A stretch of DNA of 64,000 bases from Diacronema lutheri (GCA_019448385.1 JAGTXO010000023.1:434001-498000), one strand, 5' to 3'; positions 34,801 to 43,404 are shown, numbered from the stretch's first letter. Notes: a model not told the origin generated them from the letters alone. Numbers and translations: made by a program.

Positions 34801-35415
34801 ACGCCACGGCCGTCGCCAGGCTGTAGCGGTGCGGACGGCGGCGACGGCAAGGCCCACGCGCAGCAGGCGGTCGTGGGCAGAAGGACGGCGCTCGAGCCAT
34901 TACAACCGCCCTCCGCGCTACCATCTCCGCAGCACACGCCGCGGCGCAGCTCGCCCGCGCTCGCTCGCGTTTCGCTCGGCTCGCCGCATCGCTCACCGCT
35001 GCCCTCGCCAGTGTCGTCTGGCAGGTTCACCTCACGCTTCGCCACACGGGTGAGCGCCAGTGATCGGCGCGTCTCGGGCGCGGAGCGCGCGTCGGCCGCA
35101 TCCCCGGGCGCCGGAATTCCCGCAGACGCGCTCAGCTGGGCGACGGCAGCGCTGTTTGGTCGGCGCGTGCTGCCCAAGATAGGGCAGCCCGTCGACGCGC
35201 CCGATGGCTTGCCGCTCGCCGCGGACGCGGCGAGGCCGCGCACGTCGGTGGGCCGTTCGGGCGTCCGCATGGCGCGACCCACGCCCGCCACGGGGCAGGT
35301 GACGCCCGAGCGGCAAGCGCGCTTTGCGCTCGCTGCAAGCGCGCACGAGCTGGCGACGTCGTTCGGCACGCAAGCGCGCAAACGGCTCTCGACCATGGGG
35401 CGTGATTTAAGCTAG
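31852..35415 (+). CDS. Large disordered protein with an EF-hand-like helical module
   Basis: Single exon, 1,187 aa from the first ATG (the frame opens at a GTG at 31798). Residues about 65-230 form a compact helical module (APEVQAALVMFWHAAGLAPD, MAKEEYVAIYARIACALG, AGLFELADVWVEGCELEDY, FLSRLFRRI). It resembles degenerate paired EF-hand modules seen in protist flagellar and IQ proteins: the 'W..G......eEY..iy.ri' spacing is kept but a full DxDxD loop is absent. The rest is acidic, basic and Ser-rich low complexity, including a run of DESD repeats near 33770. The exact family is unknown. Its position directly downstream of CFAP69 makes a flagellar role possible but unproven. Confidence 0.6.
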   Translation: MVVERSAPKDFDRGASAGPPTGSPPADRRGFYDQRDFQIVLCDRRSSAEGKHGKAARPARNDARTAAEQDLFHFELVERADAYHDLGTAEEAAANARERAALFDAPEVQAALVMFWHAAGLAPDARMAKEEYVAIYARIACALGVVDDIASERVEGVARAHAHDDWLSDMREQDVARGMGVRTFMAGLFELADVWVEGCELEDYVTFLSRLFRRITRIQVDPDALARELKGIDVPRSLVNAWRARTPRTGGTSASDSGATFKSDRPGDKANDAAPDGAEQNAQRRRSSGELALALASVPRVLCAITAVRSDAHLRNTESAALAGDAPGAGGSGAARSGLHLLDALSAASANLRAFINRGDAASVTPRAKEGQRAADDGADGPSDKRWRASAAERRQSHARRKRPAATAAATGDDGTHGGKVKGGHAHTQRAPAAAPAAARVVSDAAVASSVGSGYGGGEGEGGNDDGEASGVDAFALLARLTQEMKAAMLAAHEADASASGSAAFGEGAENLMDAYALSALYEAMAKSEARAKLRRDTRAARRERRGAAATPADGAQHAGQSKGRTRASATSPSPGLALAGASARDGEVRSAVRARRRRTRRAAAGSGEGASSGDDVSRAADECSTATPSSGSDWSDDESDDESDEPSDERSDCSAEDLGMDADQSRGVRAQARAQARVEADEATAAELRRALSMLATVGVRPSRAARTRAQRALHGHEARTARVARRGRTQRTSATQASRQAADRPESASASSAATVKPTVTSVGAGVASATLESREPASLSTADASAALDAAGAVRQSPSLPPGAAPGKAWLGCMSPCTRADGMLMGFAVAPSLRTPSPSPPHSPATPPRRHTTARRSMGNAPSAKALGDPEPTLWTARVGVRNARRSIGSIAAPGGGGGGGAAPSLSVQLLALDDGGEYDALRLVREVGGAAISTSALIAAVRERQHRLEQAASTGPSGGATPAAMAAASRERAAALAGVTPRPSPGCSGADGGDGKAHAQQAVVGRRTALEPLQPPSALPSPQHTPRRSSPALARVSLGSPHRSPLPSPVSSGRFTSRFATRVSASDRRVSGAERASAASPGAGIPADALSWATAALFGRRVLPKIGQPVDAPDGLPLAADAARPRTSVGRSGVRMARPTPATGQVTPERQARFALAASAHELATSFGTQARKRLSTMGRDLS

Positions 35416-35815
35416 CCGGCGCTCGACAATCGGCACGCGGCGCGCAGCGCCGACGCGGCGCCGCGCGCGCCCAAGACAGATCGGCCGTGCGAGCTCGGCG
35501 CGCTGCCTCTAGCGCCGCCCGCGTCTCCGCAGCCGCTGTTGCGCACCGACGGCCGCATCGATCGATCACCATCCGCACACCGTGCTTCGTGCGGTTTCCA
35601 TGCGCAGTGGCCGTGCGCCTCCTCTATGTTTGGCGCACGCTGGATCCCAAAGCCGCTCACGCAAGCCGCCACGCGCTGCGAATTCTGCGAGCGCCCGCGG
35701 ATCGGCGGGTGGCGACTGCTGGCGACCCGACTCCACCGTTGGCTCTCGGCAGTTTTAAAAGCAAAAGCAATCCTAGTGATCCTACAAAGGCGAAAGTGGA
35801 CCCTGGCAACAAGGC
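35416..35815. other. Intergenic region upstream of the Zn2Cys6 gene
   Basis: A 400-bp gap. The last 70 bp include an AT-rich patch (TTTTAAAAGCAAAAGCAATC at 35754-35773) unusual for this window and likely to be core promoter or 5' UTR of the gene at 35816. Nothing else is recognised. Confidence 0.45.
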
Positions 35816-38088
35816 ATGGAGGGCGAGGAGCCGGAGGCCGGCCCGCTGGCCGGAACGAAGCTCGCGTGCCAAGTTCGCGCGCGCGCGCGTGCCTGGCCGC
35901 GCGCTGCGCCAGGCTGACGCGCCCGTGTCGACCGCTTGCCTCTCACGTGCGCGGTGGCGCGCAGGCATGCCGCGCGTCCAAGGTGAAGTGCGACGTTGAG
36001 CGCCAGCCGTCGGGCGTATGCGGGCGCTGCTGCCGGCTGGGCCTGCAGTGCCTGCAGCCGCCGCCCGCCAAGCGCGGCCGGCCGGTCAAGCTGGCAGCTG
36101 CACGTGTCGAGCCGAACGCGCTCGGGCCGGAGCCGCACCCGCTTCCACTGCCGCACGACCCGCCTGCGCCTGATTTGGACGCGCTCGCATCTCACAAGCA
36201 CCTGCACACCGAACCAGCTGCAGCGCTCGCGAGCACGCTCGACAAAATCTCGATCTCGCCGTGTGTCGCACATCGCCATGCGTGCCTACCCCGCTCACCG
36301 TCCGCCCGAGCCGCTTTGACCCCGCGCTCCCCCCCCCCCCGTGCGCCTCCTCTCGGCCGCTGCCGCCGCTCGCCACAGCTACGCGCGACCGCCACAGTCG
36401 TTTGAGGTGGAGAACGGGACGCAGCAGATGCTGCGCACCGTCCTTTCGCACCTCAATGGCAACCGGCAGGCGCAGGCCATGCTGATCGCCGAATACCTCT
36501 CCGTCGCGCGCCGCACGAACAGTGCAGGTGCAGCCGCATGCCCTTATCGCCTTTGTGCCCCTGCCCTTCCTTACCCTCACCCTTTCCCTGTGGTGCTTTT
36601 ACTCTGTGCCCATGCCCTGCCGTTGCCGTCGCGTGCCCATGCGCCCGTCCTTCTTATTCGTGCGGCCGCGCATTGCGCGCGCCCTGGCATGCGCCCGCCA
36701 GGCTGCTGTCGCATCCACCCACAACCAATGCCGACGCCTGCCGCGCGCTGCCCCCGCGCCGCGCGCTCGCGCTCGCTCTCCTTTCCATCGCCCCCGCAGA
36801 GCGGATGGGCCGTGGCCTTCTACTCGCGGGCGAGCTGCAGCTCAGCGTCGACGACGTGCTCCCCGCCGGCCAGCTGCCCACGCACTCCCCGTTCGAACGC
36901 GAGCGCATGCCGGACTTCATCGCCGAGTGGTTCACGTCGTCTGAGCTGTGCGTTACGCGCCTTGTCTCCGACGGGTACATCCACTTTGAGCCCAACGAGC
37001 CGATGGCGCGCCATTTCTACGGAGCGCCGGGCACAAAGGGCGCGAACGCATCCACGCCGCTCAACTGCGCAGGTGCACTCACCGAAGGCGCCGAGCTGGG
37101 CAGGGCTCTCATGTGGCGCTCGATGACGGGCGAGCCGCAGAACGGCACCGTGCTCGCCAAGCTGATCGGCGACTTGATCAAGCAGGTCGGTGCGGCAGCG
37201 GCGAGCGGCGGGCACGCCGAGATGCTCACGCACGTGAGTGCGGAAGGCGCGACGCCCATCCGCTTGCGCACGAGCGGCGGAGTCGACGGCCGTTACTCGC
37301 TGCGCGCGCGGATGGTCGCGCGCGACGGGTTGCGCTTCGTGTGGACGGCAATCATCTTCTCGCCGATGGCGTCCGACGATGGCGTGCGACAGACAAGTGG
37401 CTGGCGCGACGGCGCGGGCGCGGGCGTCAGCGCGAGCGCGGGCGCGGGCGCAGGCGCAGGCATGAGCGTGGGGCTGCGAGCAAGTCTCTTCACGGACGTT
37501 TCCGGGTCAAGCTCGCAGCCTTCCGACAGCGACAGCCGGTTACACTCAGCGTCCGCCGCGCACACGCTCTTCGAAGCGGGCGCGCACGACGCGCTGGCTG
37601 GCTTCGCGCAGCCGCCGCAACCATCGGAGCCGCCGCCAGCCGGCCCGCTGGCCTGGCAGCGGGAGCCGGCGACGAGGCAGCCCAGCATGCCTGCGGCTAC
37701 GCCCGCAGCGCACGCGCAGTCGCAGGGTGTCGCGCCTGCCGCCTTCCCTCCGCCGTCGCAGCCCGAGGGCGCGCGAGCCGGCCGCGGCCTCACTCAAGAG
37801 CAGCTCGCGCACTTGATCGCGCAGATTCAGCACGGGCCGAGTGACGACGCGCACGCGCTGCTGAGCGGCGCGCTCCTCGACGAGGCGACGGTGGATTCAA
37901 TCCTCGACTTTGCGCTCGACCACCTGCTGGCCGATGAGGTGAGTGGTGACGGCGGCGTGGGCGACGCGCTCGACGGACGCACGCTCGATCGCCTTGGGCT
38001 CGAGCGGGCGGACTCGGCGTCGGGCAGCGCGATGCACTCGCCGACCGACGTCGTTGACGGTGACGTTGCTTCGCGCATACGAGAGTGA
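35816..38088 (+). CDS. Zn2Cys6 (fungal-type) transcription factor with a possible PAS-like region
   Basis: Four exons (35816-35872, 35965-36264, 36398-36527, 36800-38088) give 591 aa with matching phases. The intron 1 splice recreates a full binuclear zinc cluster: Cys18, Cys21, Cys28, Cys38, Cys41 and Cys48, spacing C-x2-C-x6-C-x9-C-x2-C-x6-C (ACQACRASKVKCD, VCGRCCRLGLQC). It is followed by a basic PAKRGRP segment. A folded block at about 165-320 (FIAEWFTSSELCVTRLV, GYIHFEPNEPMARHFYG, RYSLRARMVARDGLRFVW) has PAS-like character. The C-terminus is low complexity. Zn2Cys6 plus PAS is the arrangement of ERT1-type fungal regulators; here it occurs in an apparent alga. Donors are GTTCGC, GTCGCA and GTGCAG. 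Confidence 0.8.
36329..36340 (+). repeat. C12 tract in intron 2 of the Zn2Cys6 gene
   Basis: Twelve consecutive C in intron 36265-36397, about 57 bases before the acceptor. Confidence 0.85.
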
Positions 38089-38314
38089 AAGCCCCAAGCC
38101 GGTGCAGGGGGCGGTTCAAGCGGTTGGGCACGAGCGCGCGAGTGCCAGCATCGGGCACGCGGCACGCGGCATGGCCTGTCGGGCGTGCGTGTGAACGCAC
38201 TTGCTTTGCCGAATGCCAAACGCCATGTCCATCACCATGTCAACACCCAGCCACCCGGCCACACGCCGCGAAACATGACCGAGACCTTGTAAGTTGTGAG
38301 CCACAACTCACAGG

Positions 38315-39205
38315 TCACATGCCGCCCTCACTCACGACCGTGGTGGGAGTCGCGCTCCTTCGGAAAACGCGCAGCTCCTTGCCCGGCGGCACGCCGCGGC
38401 TGATCCGCACCGACTCATCCACGTACGTCGTGTCAAAGCGGCCGGGCGACAACGTGGAGAGCGGCCAAGGGATGTCAATGGCTGTCTCCTTGGGCACGAG
38501 GTCGAGCAGGCCGGCACCGACGCTGGACGCGCGGAGCGGGCCGGGCTCGAGCACGCGCCGCACCTGCTGCAGCTCGATGCGCAGCCGCGCGGGCGCGTAC
38601 CGCGCCGCCGCCGCGCTCATGGCGCCCTCGACAACCGCGAGGTGGTCGAGCGTGAGCGTCAAATCCGAGCCCTCGAGGCCGGCAAGCAGGTCCTTCAGCC
38701 CGGGCGGGATGAAGGCGCCGTCGCCCTCGGGCCACGCGGTGATCGTCACGCAGTTGCGCACGCGGTTGGCGGCCACGTCGATCTCCTGCCGCACCCGACG
38801 CGACGCGAGCGGCGAGCCGTCGAGAAGAGGCGAGAGAGACGGGAGACCTGCCGGCAGCGCCGCGAGCGTGTCGAGCAGGTTCGCGTCGAGGCTGACGGCG
38901 TTCGTCGTGAACAAAAGGTCCCAGCTGCCGTCGACGGCGTCGAGGTCCTTCGGGAAGCGCGGCGCCACCTTCGATTGCTCGAGCTGCTCGATCAGCGCGA
39001 CGACCGCGCTGCGCCCTTTGGCGCCCGACGTGTAGCGGCCGGGTGCGACCTGCGCCTCGAGCTCGCGCAGCAGCTGCTCGCGCAGCTCGGCGCTGCCGCG
39101 CGCAACGTCCACCTGGGCGGGCGTCGCGCGCAGCCGCATCGAGGCGCGCGCGTGCGATGCGCCCGCCGGGTGCGCCCCGATCGCGACCAAAAGGCACGCG
39201 AGCAT
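38315..39205 (-). CDS. Plastid lipid-associated protein / fibrillin (PAP domain)
   Basis: Single exon, 296 aa from the ATG at 39205; the frame is open further upstream but only with repeat-encoded Ser/Ala/Pro residues. The N-terminus (MLACLLVAIGAHPAGASHA) looks like a secretory signal peptide and is followed by a short Arg-rich segment (RASMRLRATPAQ). That is the bipartite layout used for complex plastids. The PAP/fibrillin fold follows: LREQLLRELEAQVA, DLDAVDGSWDLLFTTN, and the C-terminal signature 'DTTYVDESVRISRG'. Fibrillins coat plastoglobules or thylakoid lipid and help in photoprotection and quinone storage. The start is best supported by the signal peptide. Confidence 0.87.
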   Translation of the reverse strand: MLACLLVAIGAHPAGASHARASMRLRATPAQVDVARGSAELREQLLRELEAQVAPGRYTSGAKGRSAVVALIEQLEQSKVAPRFPKDLDAVDGSWDLLFTTNAVSLDANLLDTLAALPAGLPSLSPLLDGSPLASRRVRQEIDVAANRVRNCVTITAWPEGDGAFIPPGLKDLLAGLEGSDLTLTLDHLAVVEGAMSAAAARYAPARLRIELQQVRRVLEPGPLRASSVGAGLLDLVPKETAIDIPWPLSTLSPGRFDTTYVDESVRISRGVPPGKELRVFRRSATPTTVVSEGGM

Positions 39206-39520
39206 GCCGTCGATCCTCTTCTTGTCGGAGGTTCGTGAGTTCCTACAATCATAGGGGGTACCGTTTTTGTAATATAAGTGGTTACGATACGGACGAGAGG
39301 CGGAGGGAGTGAGCGGCGCGGAGGGAGTGAGCGGCGCGGAGGGAGTGCGCGCGGGGCGCGCGCGTACCTGCGTGGCGACGCGCACACGCGGCCCTCATGC
39401 GCACCCGCACGCGTACCCGCGTGGCGCATGCGCGCCGCCCCGCGCGCAGTGGCGCAAGGCGGCGTCCAAGGCTTTTCATGGTAACCGCGCGTGCGCGTGC
39501 AAAGTGCGCTCGACGCGCAG
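39206..39520. other. Fibrillin upstream region with tandem repeat
   Basis: It contains a low-GC stretch (TTTTTGTAATATAAGTGG near 39264-39281) that could be the fibrillin promoter, the 18-bp repeat at 39301-39349, and (GC)n-rich sequence. If the small plus-strand gene at 39521 is real, its first exon should be here but could not be located. Confidence 0.45.
39301..39349 (+). repeat. 18-bp tandem repeat upstream of fibrillin
   Basis: Unit CGGAGGGAGTGAGCGGCG, two exact copies (39301-39318, 39319-39336) plus 11 matching bases of a third. It lies in the presumed 5' region of the fibrillin gene. Confidence 0.9.
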
Positions 39521-40063
39521 GAGCTCACGTGCCGCACCCTCTGCTGCGATGGCGCATCCGCGTGCATCAGTGTCGTCAACTACAACGATCCAAACCTGAC
39601 CACCGAGTACCAGAGCTTCATGACCTACCTCGAGGGCCCGCGCGACGTGGGGCGAATCTGCGGCAAGCTCTCGTCTGTCACGATCGCGACGATCATCGGC
39701 ACGATACAGGGCGTCGGACAGGGCGCGCCGGCGTACAGCGTGGCCTGCGGTGATTTGAACGACGTCGGCGCCCGCCCCACCTGGTCATGGTTTGCGCACA
39801 ATCTCGAATACGGGCTGCGGCCAAACATGGGCGGCCAGGGCTCGCGCAAGGACGCGGCCAGCATGGCGCTCACGGTGCGTGCGCGTGCGGTCGCGGTCGC
39901 GCGTGCGAGCGGCAAGGCGCGCGAGCAGCTGCGCCAGCGTTCCGGGCACGCGCCAAGCTGCGCGCCGCACGCGCGTTTGCGCCTGCGCGCCGCACCCCTC
40001 GAACGTCTCCAGGCGAGGTGCACGGACGCGTGGGACCTCCACCTCGCCCGCCGTGAAACATGA
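39521..40063 (+). CDS. Putative small Cys-containing protein, 5' end unresolved
   Basis: An exon-like block 39521-39874 is bounded by a CGCAG acceptor and a GTGCGT donor. It can join in phase 0 to 40013-40063, which ends in a stop. The translated block (CRTLCCDGASACISVVNYN, EYQSFMTYLEGPRDVGRICG, SWFAHNLEYGLRPNMGG) is non-repetitive and typical of coding sequence, but no family was recognised. No convincing first exon was found. Candidate ATGs at 39400, 39426 and 39478 would need very short exons or a 40-nt intron. A broken gene remains possible. Confidence 0.35.
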   Translation, partial: ELTCRTLCCDGASACISVVNYNDPNLTTEYQSFMTYLEGPRDVGRICGKLSSVTIATIIGTIQGVGQGAPAYSVACGDLNDVGARPTWSWFAHNLEYGLRPNMGGQGSRKDAASMALTVRARAVAVARASGKAREQLRQRSGHAPSCAPHARLRLRAAPLERLQARCTDAWDLHLARRET

Positions 40064-40087
40064 AACCCCGGCAGGCGCACGGACGTG

Positions 40088-41179
40088 TCAAGCGCTCTTT
40101 CCCGCAGCCTCGCCCTCACAGTCACACCCGCCTGCCCCGTGCCCGTCTTCATGACCGTCGCCCAGCCCCACCGCCGCGGGAAAGAGCGAGCGCGCACGCC
40201 GCACGTCCGCAGCATCAAGCCTGCCGCGCCAAAAGGACGCGGGCTCGGTCAGCACGTACGCGCCGAACTCGTCGGCGTGCCGCGAGTGGTGGTAACCAAG
40301 GTCGCGCATCCAGCCGCGCAGCCGCCCAGCATGCTCTGCCCACAGCGCGTTCGCTGCGTCGCGATAGGTTGGCTCGAGCGCGTAGCGCGCATGGCAGAGC
40401 TCGTGCTGCAGCGTGCGCTCGGCACCGCGCACGTACGAGATCACGACGGGCGGGCAGCCGGCATCGCGCCACCGCGCGAGGAAGCGCGCTTCGGCCGCCG
40501 TAGGGCCTGCAGCTGCGCGGGCGGTAGCCGCCGGCCCGTCGTGCGCCGCAACGTTCGCGACTGCTCTGAGCGCCGTCTCTACCGATGTGGCGCCCGCCGC
40601 GCTGTCATGCGCCGCAATGGCTGCGGACTCCATGTCGGCCCTGCGTTCGAACTCGGCGAACGTTGTATCGTACAAATTGTGCCCGACGTAGCTGCTAGAA
40701 GGGAGGGCGCGCTGCGCTGCGACGCTGACGAGGCCGGTGGACTCGAGCGCGCAATGCACCGGATGCTCGAGTAGCGTGCTCATCCGGCCGAGCGCGCCGT
40801 TCATCTGCGCAGCGTCCGCCCACTCGATAATCGCGAGCGCGGGCCGCGGTGCACTCCATCGCGCCTCGGCGTCCGGCGCGCCGGCGGGCTCGTCAGCGGG
40901 CGCCGCACCCACGCGGCCAAGGCTTCCGGCGTACGCTTCGCCGAGTGAAACGGCGATCGTCTCGCCATTCGTGATGAGCGCGCGCACGTCGCCTGCGCGC
41001 GGAAGCTCTGCGCCGCGCCCCCACACGAAGAGGCGCGCGCGCTCGGCCTCGCGCCGCTTGAGCCGGAACTTGTTCGTGGCGAGTTGGAGCAGCGCCTCTG
41101 CGTCCGGCCGCACTGCTGCCGCGGCGAGCACCTTGCCCGCCTGCGGCCCGGTGTTGAACGTGAGGGAGACGCGAATCAT
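40088..41179 (-). CDS. Putative zinc metallopeptidase (HELCH) with ubiquitin-like N-terminus
   Basis: Single exon, 363 aa. Residues 1-85 (MIRVSLTFNTGPQAGKVL, AVRPDAEALLQLATNKFRLK, ITNGETIAVSLGE) resemble a ubiquitin-like/beta-grasp fold. Residues 255-310 contain an HExxH zinc motif, His259-Glu-Leu-Cys-His263 (TLQHELCHARYALEP), followed about 40 residues later by HADEFGAYV, whose Glu304 could be the third ligand. This is similar in logic to gluzincins and to the Wss1/SPRTN-like groups, but no named family was matched. It is divergent from the gene at 41310, with 130 bp between starts. Substrate unknown. Confidence 0.6.
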   Translation of the reverse strand: MIRVSLTFNTGPQAGKVLAAAAVRPDAEALLQLATNKFRLKRREAERARLFVWGRGAELPRAGDVRALITNGETIAVSLGEAYAGSLGRVGAAPADEPAGAPDAEARWSAPRPALAIIEWADAAQMNGALGRMSTLLEHPVHCALESTGLVSVAAQRALPSSSYVGHNLYDTTFAEFERRADMESAAIAAHDSAAGATSVETALRAVANVAAHDGPAATARAAAGPTAAEARFLARWRDAGCPPVVISYVRGAERTLQHELCHARYALEPTYRDAANALWAEHAGRLRGWMRDLGYHHSRHADEFGAYVLTEPASFWRGRLDAADVRRARSLFPAAVGLGDGHEDGHGAGGCDCEGEAAGKSA

Positions 41180-41309
41180 CGTCTGCCACTACACACGCAT
41201 CAACTCGTGCGCATCCCTGCCTGCTCCTTCTAGGCAGTTTCGCTTTCAACGGCGGGCGCCCGGAAGTCATCCATCCCGAAGGGTGAGCTCTCGAGCGGCA
41301 AGTGCACGG
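41180..41309. promoter_or_regulatory. Shared 130-bp divergent region
   Basis: Spacer between the putative metallopeptidase (minus) and the Cys-rich membrane protein (plus). It contains TTTCGCTTTCAACGG and no clear TATA box. Confidence 0.4.
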
Positions 41310-42650
41310 ATGGCCGCGCTCATCTGCAAGGCGTGCTACCTGCCGTGCCAGGCGTGCGGCGAGTGCGCGCGCGAGTCGTGCAAGTGCTTGAGCGAAGCGT
41401 GCTCGTGCGTCGGCGCCGCGTGCCAGCCGGTGGCCGACCTGTTGTGCAACCCGGAGCACCCGTTCTCGTCGTGCTTCTGCATGACCGTCCTCGCGATGCT
41501 CGCGCCCGCGGTGGCGACAATCGGCATTGGAGCCGTTGCGCTCGGCTCGCTCGGCGCGGCCTGCTCGGCCAGCAACCTCCCCGTGTACGCGCTCGTGCAC
41601 GTGCCCATCCTGGTCGGGCACGCGCTCTTCGCCTACTACATGAACACGCAGTTTGTGCAGGTCGACCGCGGGCGCGCGGTGATCAAAAAGTTCTGGGACA
41701 TGTTCTGCTGGGATCCGGCCGTGCTTGTCTACATCCTCTTCCTCGTCTTTAACATCGTGTGGCTCGCCTTCACCGACGACGCGCTGAGCGCCGCACGCGC
41801 CGATGGCTGCTGCACCGCCGCGCCCGCGCTGTGCGCCGTCGCGCGCGCGTGCTTTGTGATCGAGATCCTCTTCCTCGTGCTCGCGCCGTTCATGCTCGCC
41901 CTCTCGCTCCTCGGCGAGTGCTGCGCGGCCGAGGAGGGCGCGCGCAAGGAGGAGGCGCGCCGGCGGCAAGAGGCCAAGTACGCGCAGCGCGGCGGCTCAA
42001 GCGCGCCGCTCGGCGTGCGCGTGCTCTCGGCTTTGCCGCTCGTTGGCGGCTTCTTCAACGCGTCCGCGCCGCGGCCTGCGACCGAGGCGAGCAGGCCGCA
42101 GCGCGCGGGCTACGGCTATGCGTCGGCCTCCGACCGTGCGGCCGTGCTGCCGCACGCGCAAGCCGTCCCAGTCAGGCCCACTCTGGAGCCCATGGACAGG
42201 CCGCTCGCGGGCACGCAGCCGCCCGCGTGCCGGACAGACGCGCGATACTCGCCGCCGCGCCCGACGGCGCACGCGTACGCCCAGCCTGTGCGCGCGCACG
42301 CCGAGTCCGGTGCGTCCAGCGCGCAGCTCCCGCCGTACGCGCCGAGTGCGCCTCACGAGCAGCAGAACGGCTCCCATCATGGCGAGTTCGCTGCCGAGCC
42401 CGCATTGCCACCACAGTACGCGCCGCCGCTGGCGCACGCAGCGGCCGCGCCGGCCGGCGGCGCGTCCGGCTCGGCCGTGCCGCAGCCCGCTCGATCGCAG
42501 CCCGCTGAGGAAGAGTCGACGTCGGTTCTGCTCGGCAAGCTCGCCGGCAAGGCAGTCAAAGGCGTCGCTGCTGGAGCTGCGGCGGGCGTGAACGCGGTCA
42601 ATGCCGCGCGCACCAAGGCGCAGAGCCAGGGCCAGGCGCGTCACCCGTGA
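41310..42650 (+). CDS. Cys-rich multi-pass membrane protein of unknown function
   Basis: Single exon, 446 aa. The first 55 residues hold about 12 cysteines in CxxC-like spacing (CKACYLPCQACGECARESCK). They are candidates for palmitoylation or metal binding. Hydrophobic spans follow at about 55-80, 88-108, 132-155 and 172-200, giving three or four membrane segments. The C-terminal 240 residues are Ala/Pro/Gln-rich and end in an amphipathic Ala/Lys helix (AGKAVKGVAAGAAAGVNAV). No family was recognised. The alternative upstream frame start (40737) would overlap the divergent gene and is rejected. Confidence 0.65.
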   Translation: MAALICKACYLPCQACGECARESCKCLSEACSCVGAACQPVADLLCNPEHPFSSCFCMTVLAMLAPAVATIGIGAVALGSLGAACSASNLPVYALVHVPILVGHALFAYYMNTQFVQVDRGRAVIKKFWDMFCWDPAVLVYILFLVFNIVWLAFTDDALSAARADGCCTAAPALCAVARACFVIEILFLVLAPFMLALSLLGECCAAEEGARKEEARRRQEAKYAQRGGSSAPLGVRVLSALPLVGGFFNASAPRPATEASRPQRAGYGYASASDRAAVLPHAQAVPVRPTLEPMDRPLAGTQPPACRTDARYSPPRPTAHAYAQPVRAHAESGASSAQLPPYAPSAPHEQQNGSHHGEFAAEPALPPQYAPPLAHAAAAPAGGASGSAVPQPARSQPAEEESTSVLLGKLAGKAVKGVAAGAAAGVNAVNAARTKAQSQGQARHP

Positions 42651-42809
42651 CTCTGAGCTCCGTGCGTCTGGCCGTGCATTGCGGCTGCGATGGTGGCACG
42701 CTTCGAGGCCCTGGCGCGCCACCGCGCCACGTTTAATTCGTGTGGCTCGCCAAGCGGGCCACCGCGCCACGCGCGCGCGCGCGCGCGCAGACGGGGTCCG
42801 GAGGGGGGC

Positions 42810-43349
42810 TCAAATGTGCTCTTTCAGCAGCTCGAGCAGCTTGTCCTTGTCCGCGCCGGCAAACTCGGCGAGCTTGCCGCCGCTCTTGTAAAACTGGAAT
42901 GTGGGCATCGCGCGGATGCCGCAGTCCGCAGCCGTGTCGCTATTCTCGTCGACGTCCACCTTGAGAAAGACGGCGCGGTCGCCATACTCGGCGGCGAGCT
43001 TGTCGAAGACGGGCCCAATCATCTTGCACGGGCCGCACCACGTCGCGGTGAAATCAACGATTACGAGCTTGTCGCCCGCCTCTTTGAGGGCGCCGTCAAA
43101 CTCCTCAAGCGTCGCGACCATCGTCGGCTTGCCACCCGTTCCGCTTGAGGCGACGGTAGTGAGGTTCGCCTCACGCGCGTCGCCGGCGCGCAGGCGCGCC
43201 CAGAGCGCGGGATTCGTCGGTGCGACGCGAGCAAAGAGCGAGCGCGCAATAATCGAGCCGCTACCCGGCCTGTGCGCCGCCGCGCGCACGCAGCTGAGAG
43301 CGCACGCCAGGCCCGTCGCGCGGCGTCCCAGCGCGACCGCGAGGTTCAT
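42810..43349 (-). CDS. Thioredoxin, organelle-targeted
   Basis: Single exon, 179 aa. Residues about 1-60 are Arg/Ala-rich with few acidic residues, like a mitochondrial (or plastid) presequence. The thioredoxin domain follows with the redox-active WCGPC at 104-108 (VDFTATWCGPCKM), the cis-Pro loop (IRAMPTFQFYKSG), and a full-length fold ending LLELLKEHI. It reduces disulfides of target proteins using NADPH- or ferredoxin-linked reductase. It is divergent from the SMG7-like gene, with 55 bp between starts. Confidence 0.93.
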   Translation of the reverse strand: MNLAVALGRRATGLACALSCVRAAAHRPGSGSIIARSLFARVAPTNPALWARLRAGDAREANLTTVASSGTGGKPTMVATLEEFDGALKEAGDKLVIVDFTATWCGPCKMIGPVFDKLAAEYGDRAVFLKVDVDENSDTAADCGIRAMPTFQFYKSGGKLAEFAGADKDKLLELLKEHI

Positions 43350-43404
43350 CCGCGTTCACCTCGCGAGAGCGAATATTTTGAAATCGGGCTGGCTCGTATT
43401 CAAA
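43350..43404. promoter_or_regulatory. Shared 55-bp divergent region
   Basis: Spacer between thioredoxin (minus) and SMG7-like (plus) start codons, with an AT-richer core (GAATATTTTGAAATCG). Confidence 0.4.

Noticed and set aside
33414-35396. 660-residue minus-strand open frame
   Set aside because: Antisense to the EF-hand-like gene; no domain and biased composition.
40737-41309. Upstream extension of the Cys-rich membrane protein
   Set aside because: The extension is antisense to the putative metallopeptidase start and is Ser/Arg-rich; the ATG at 41310 directly precedes the Cys-rich block.
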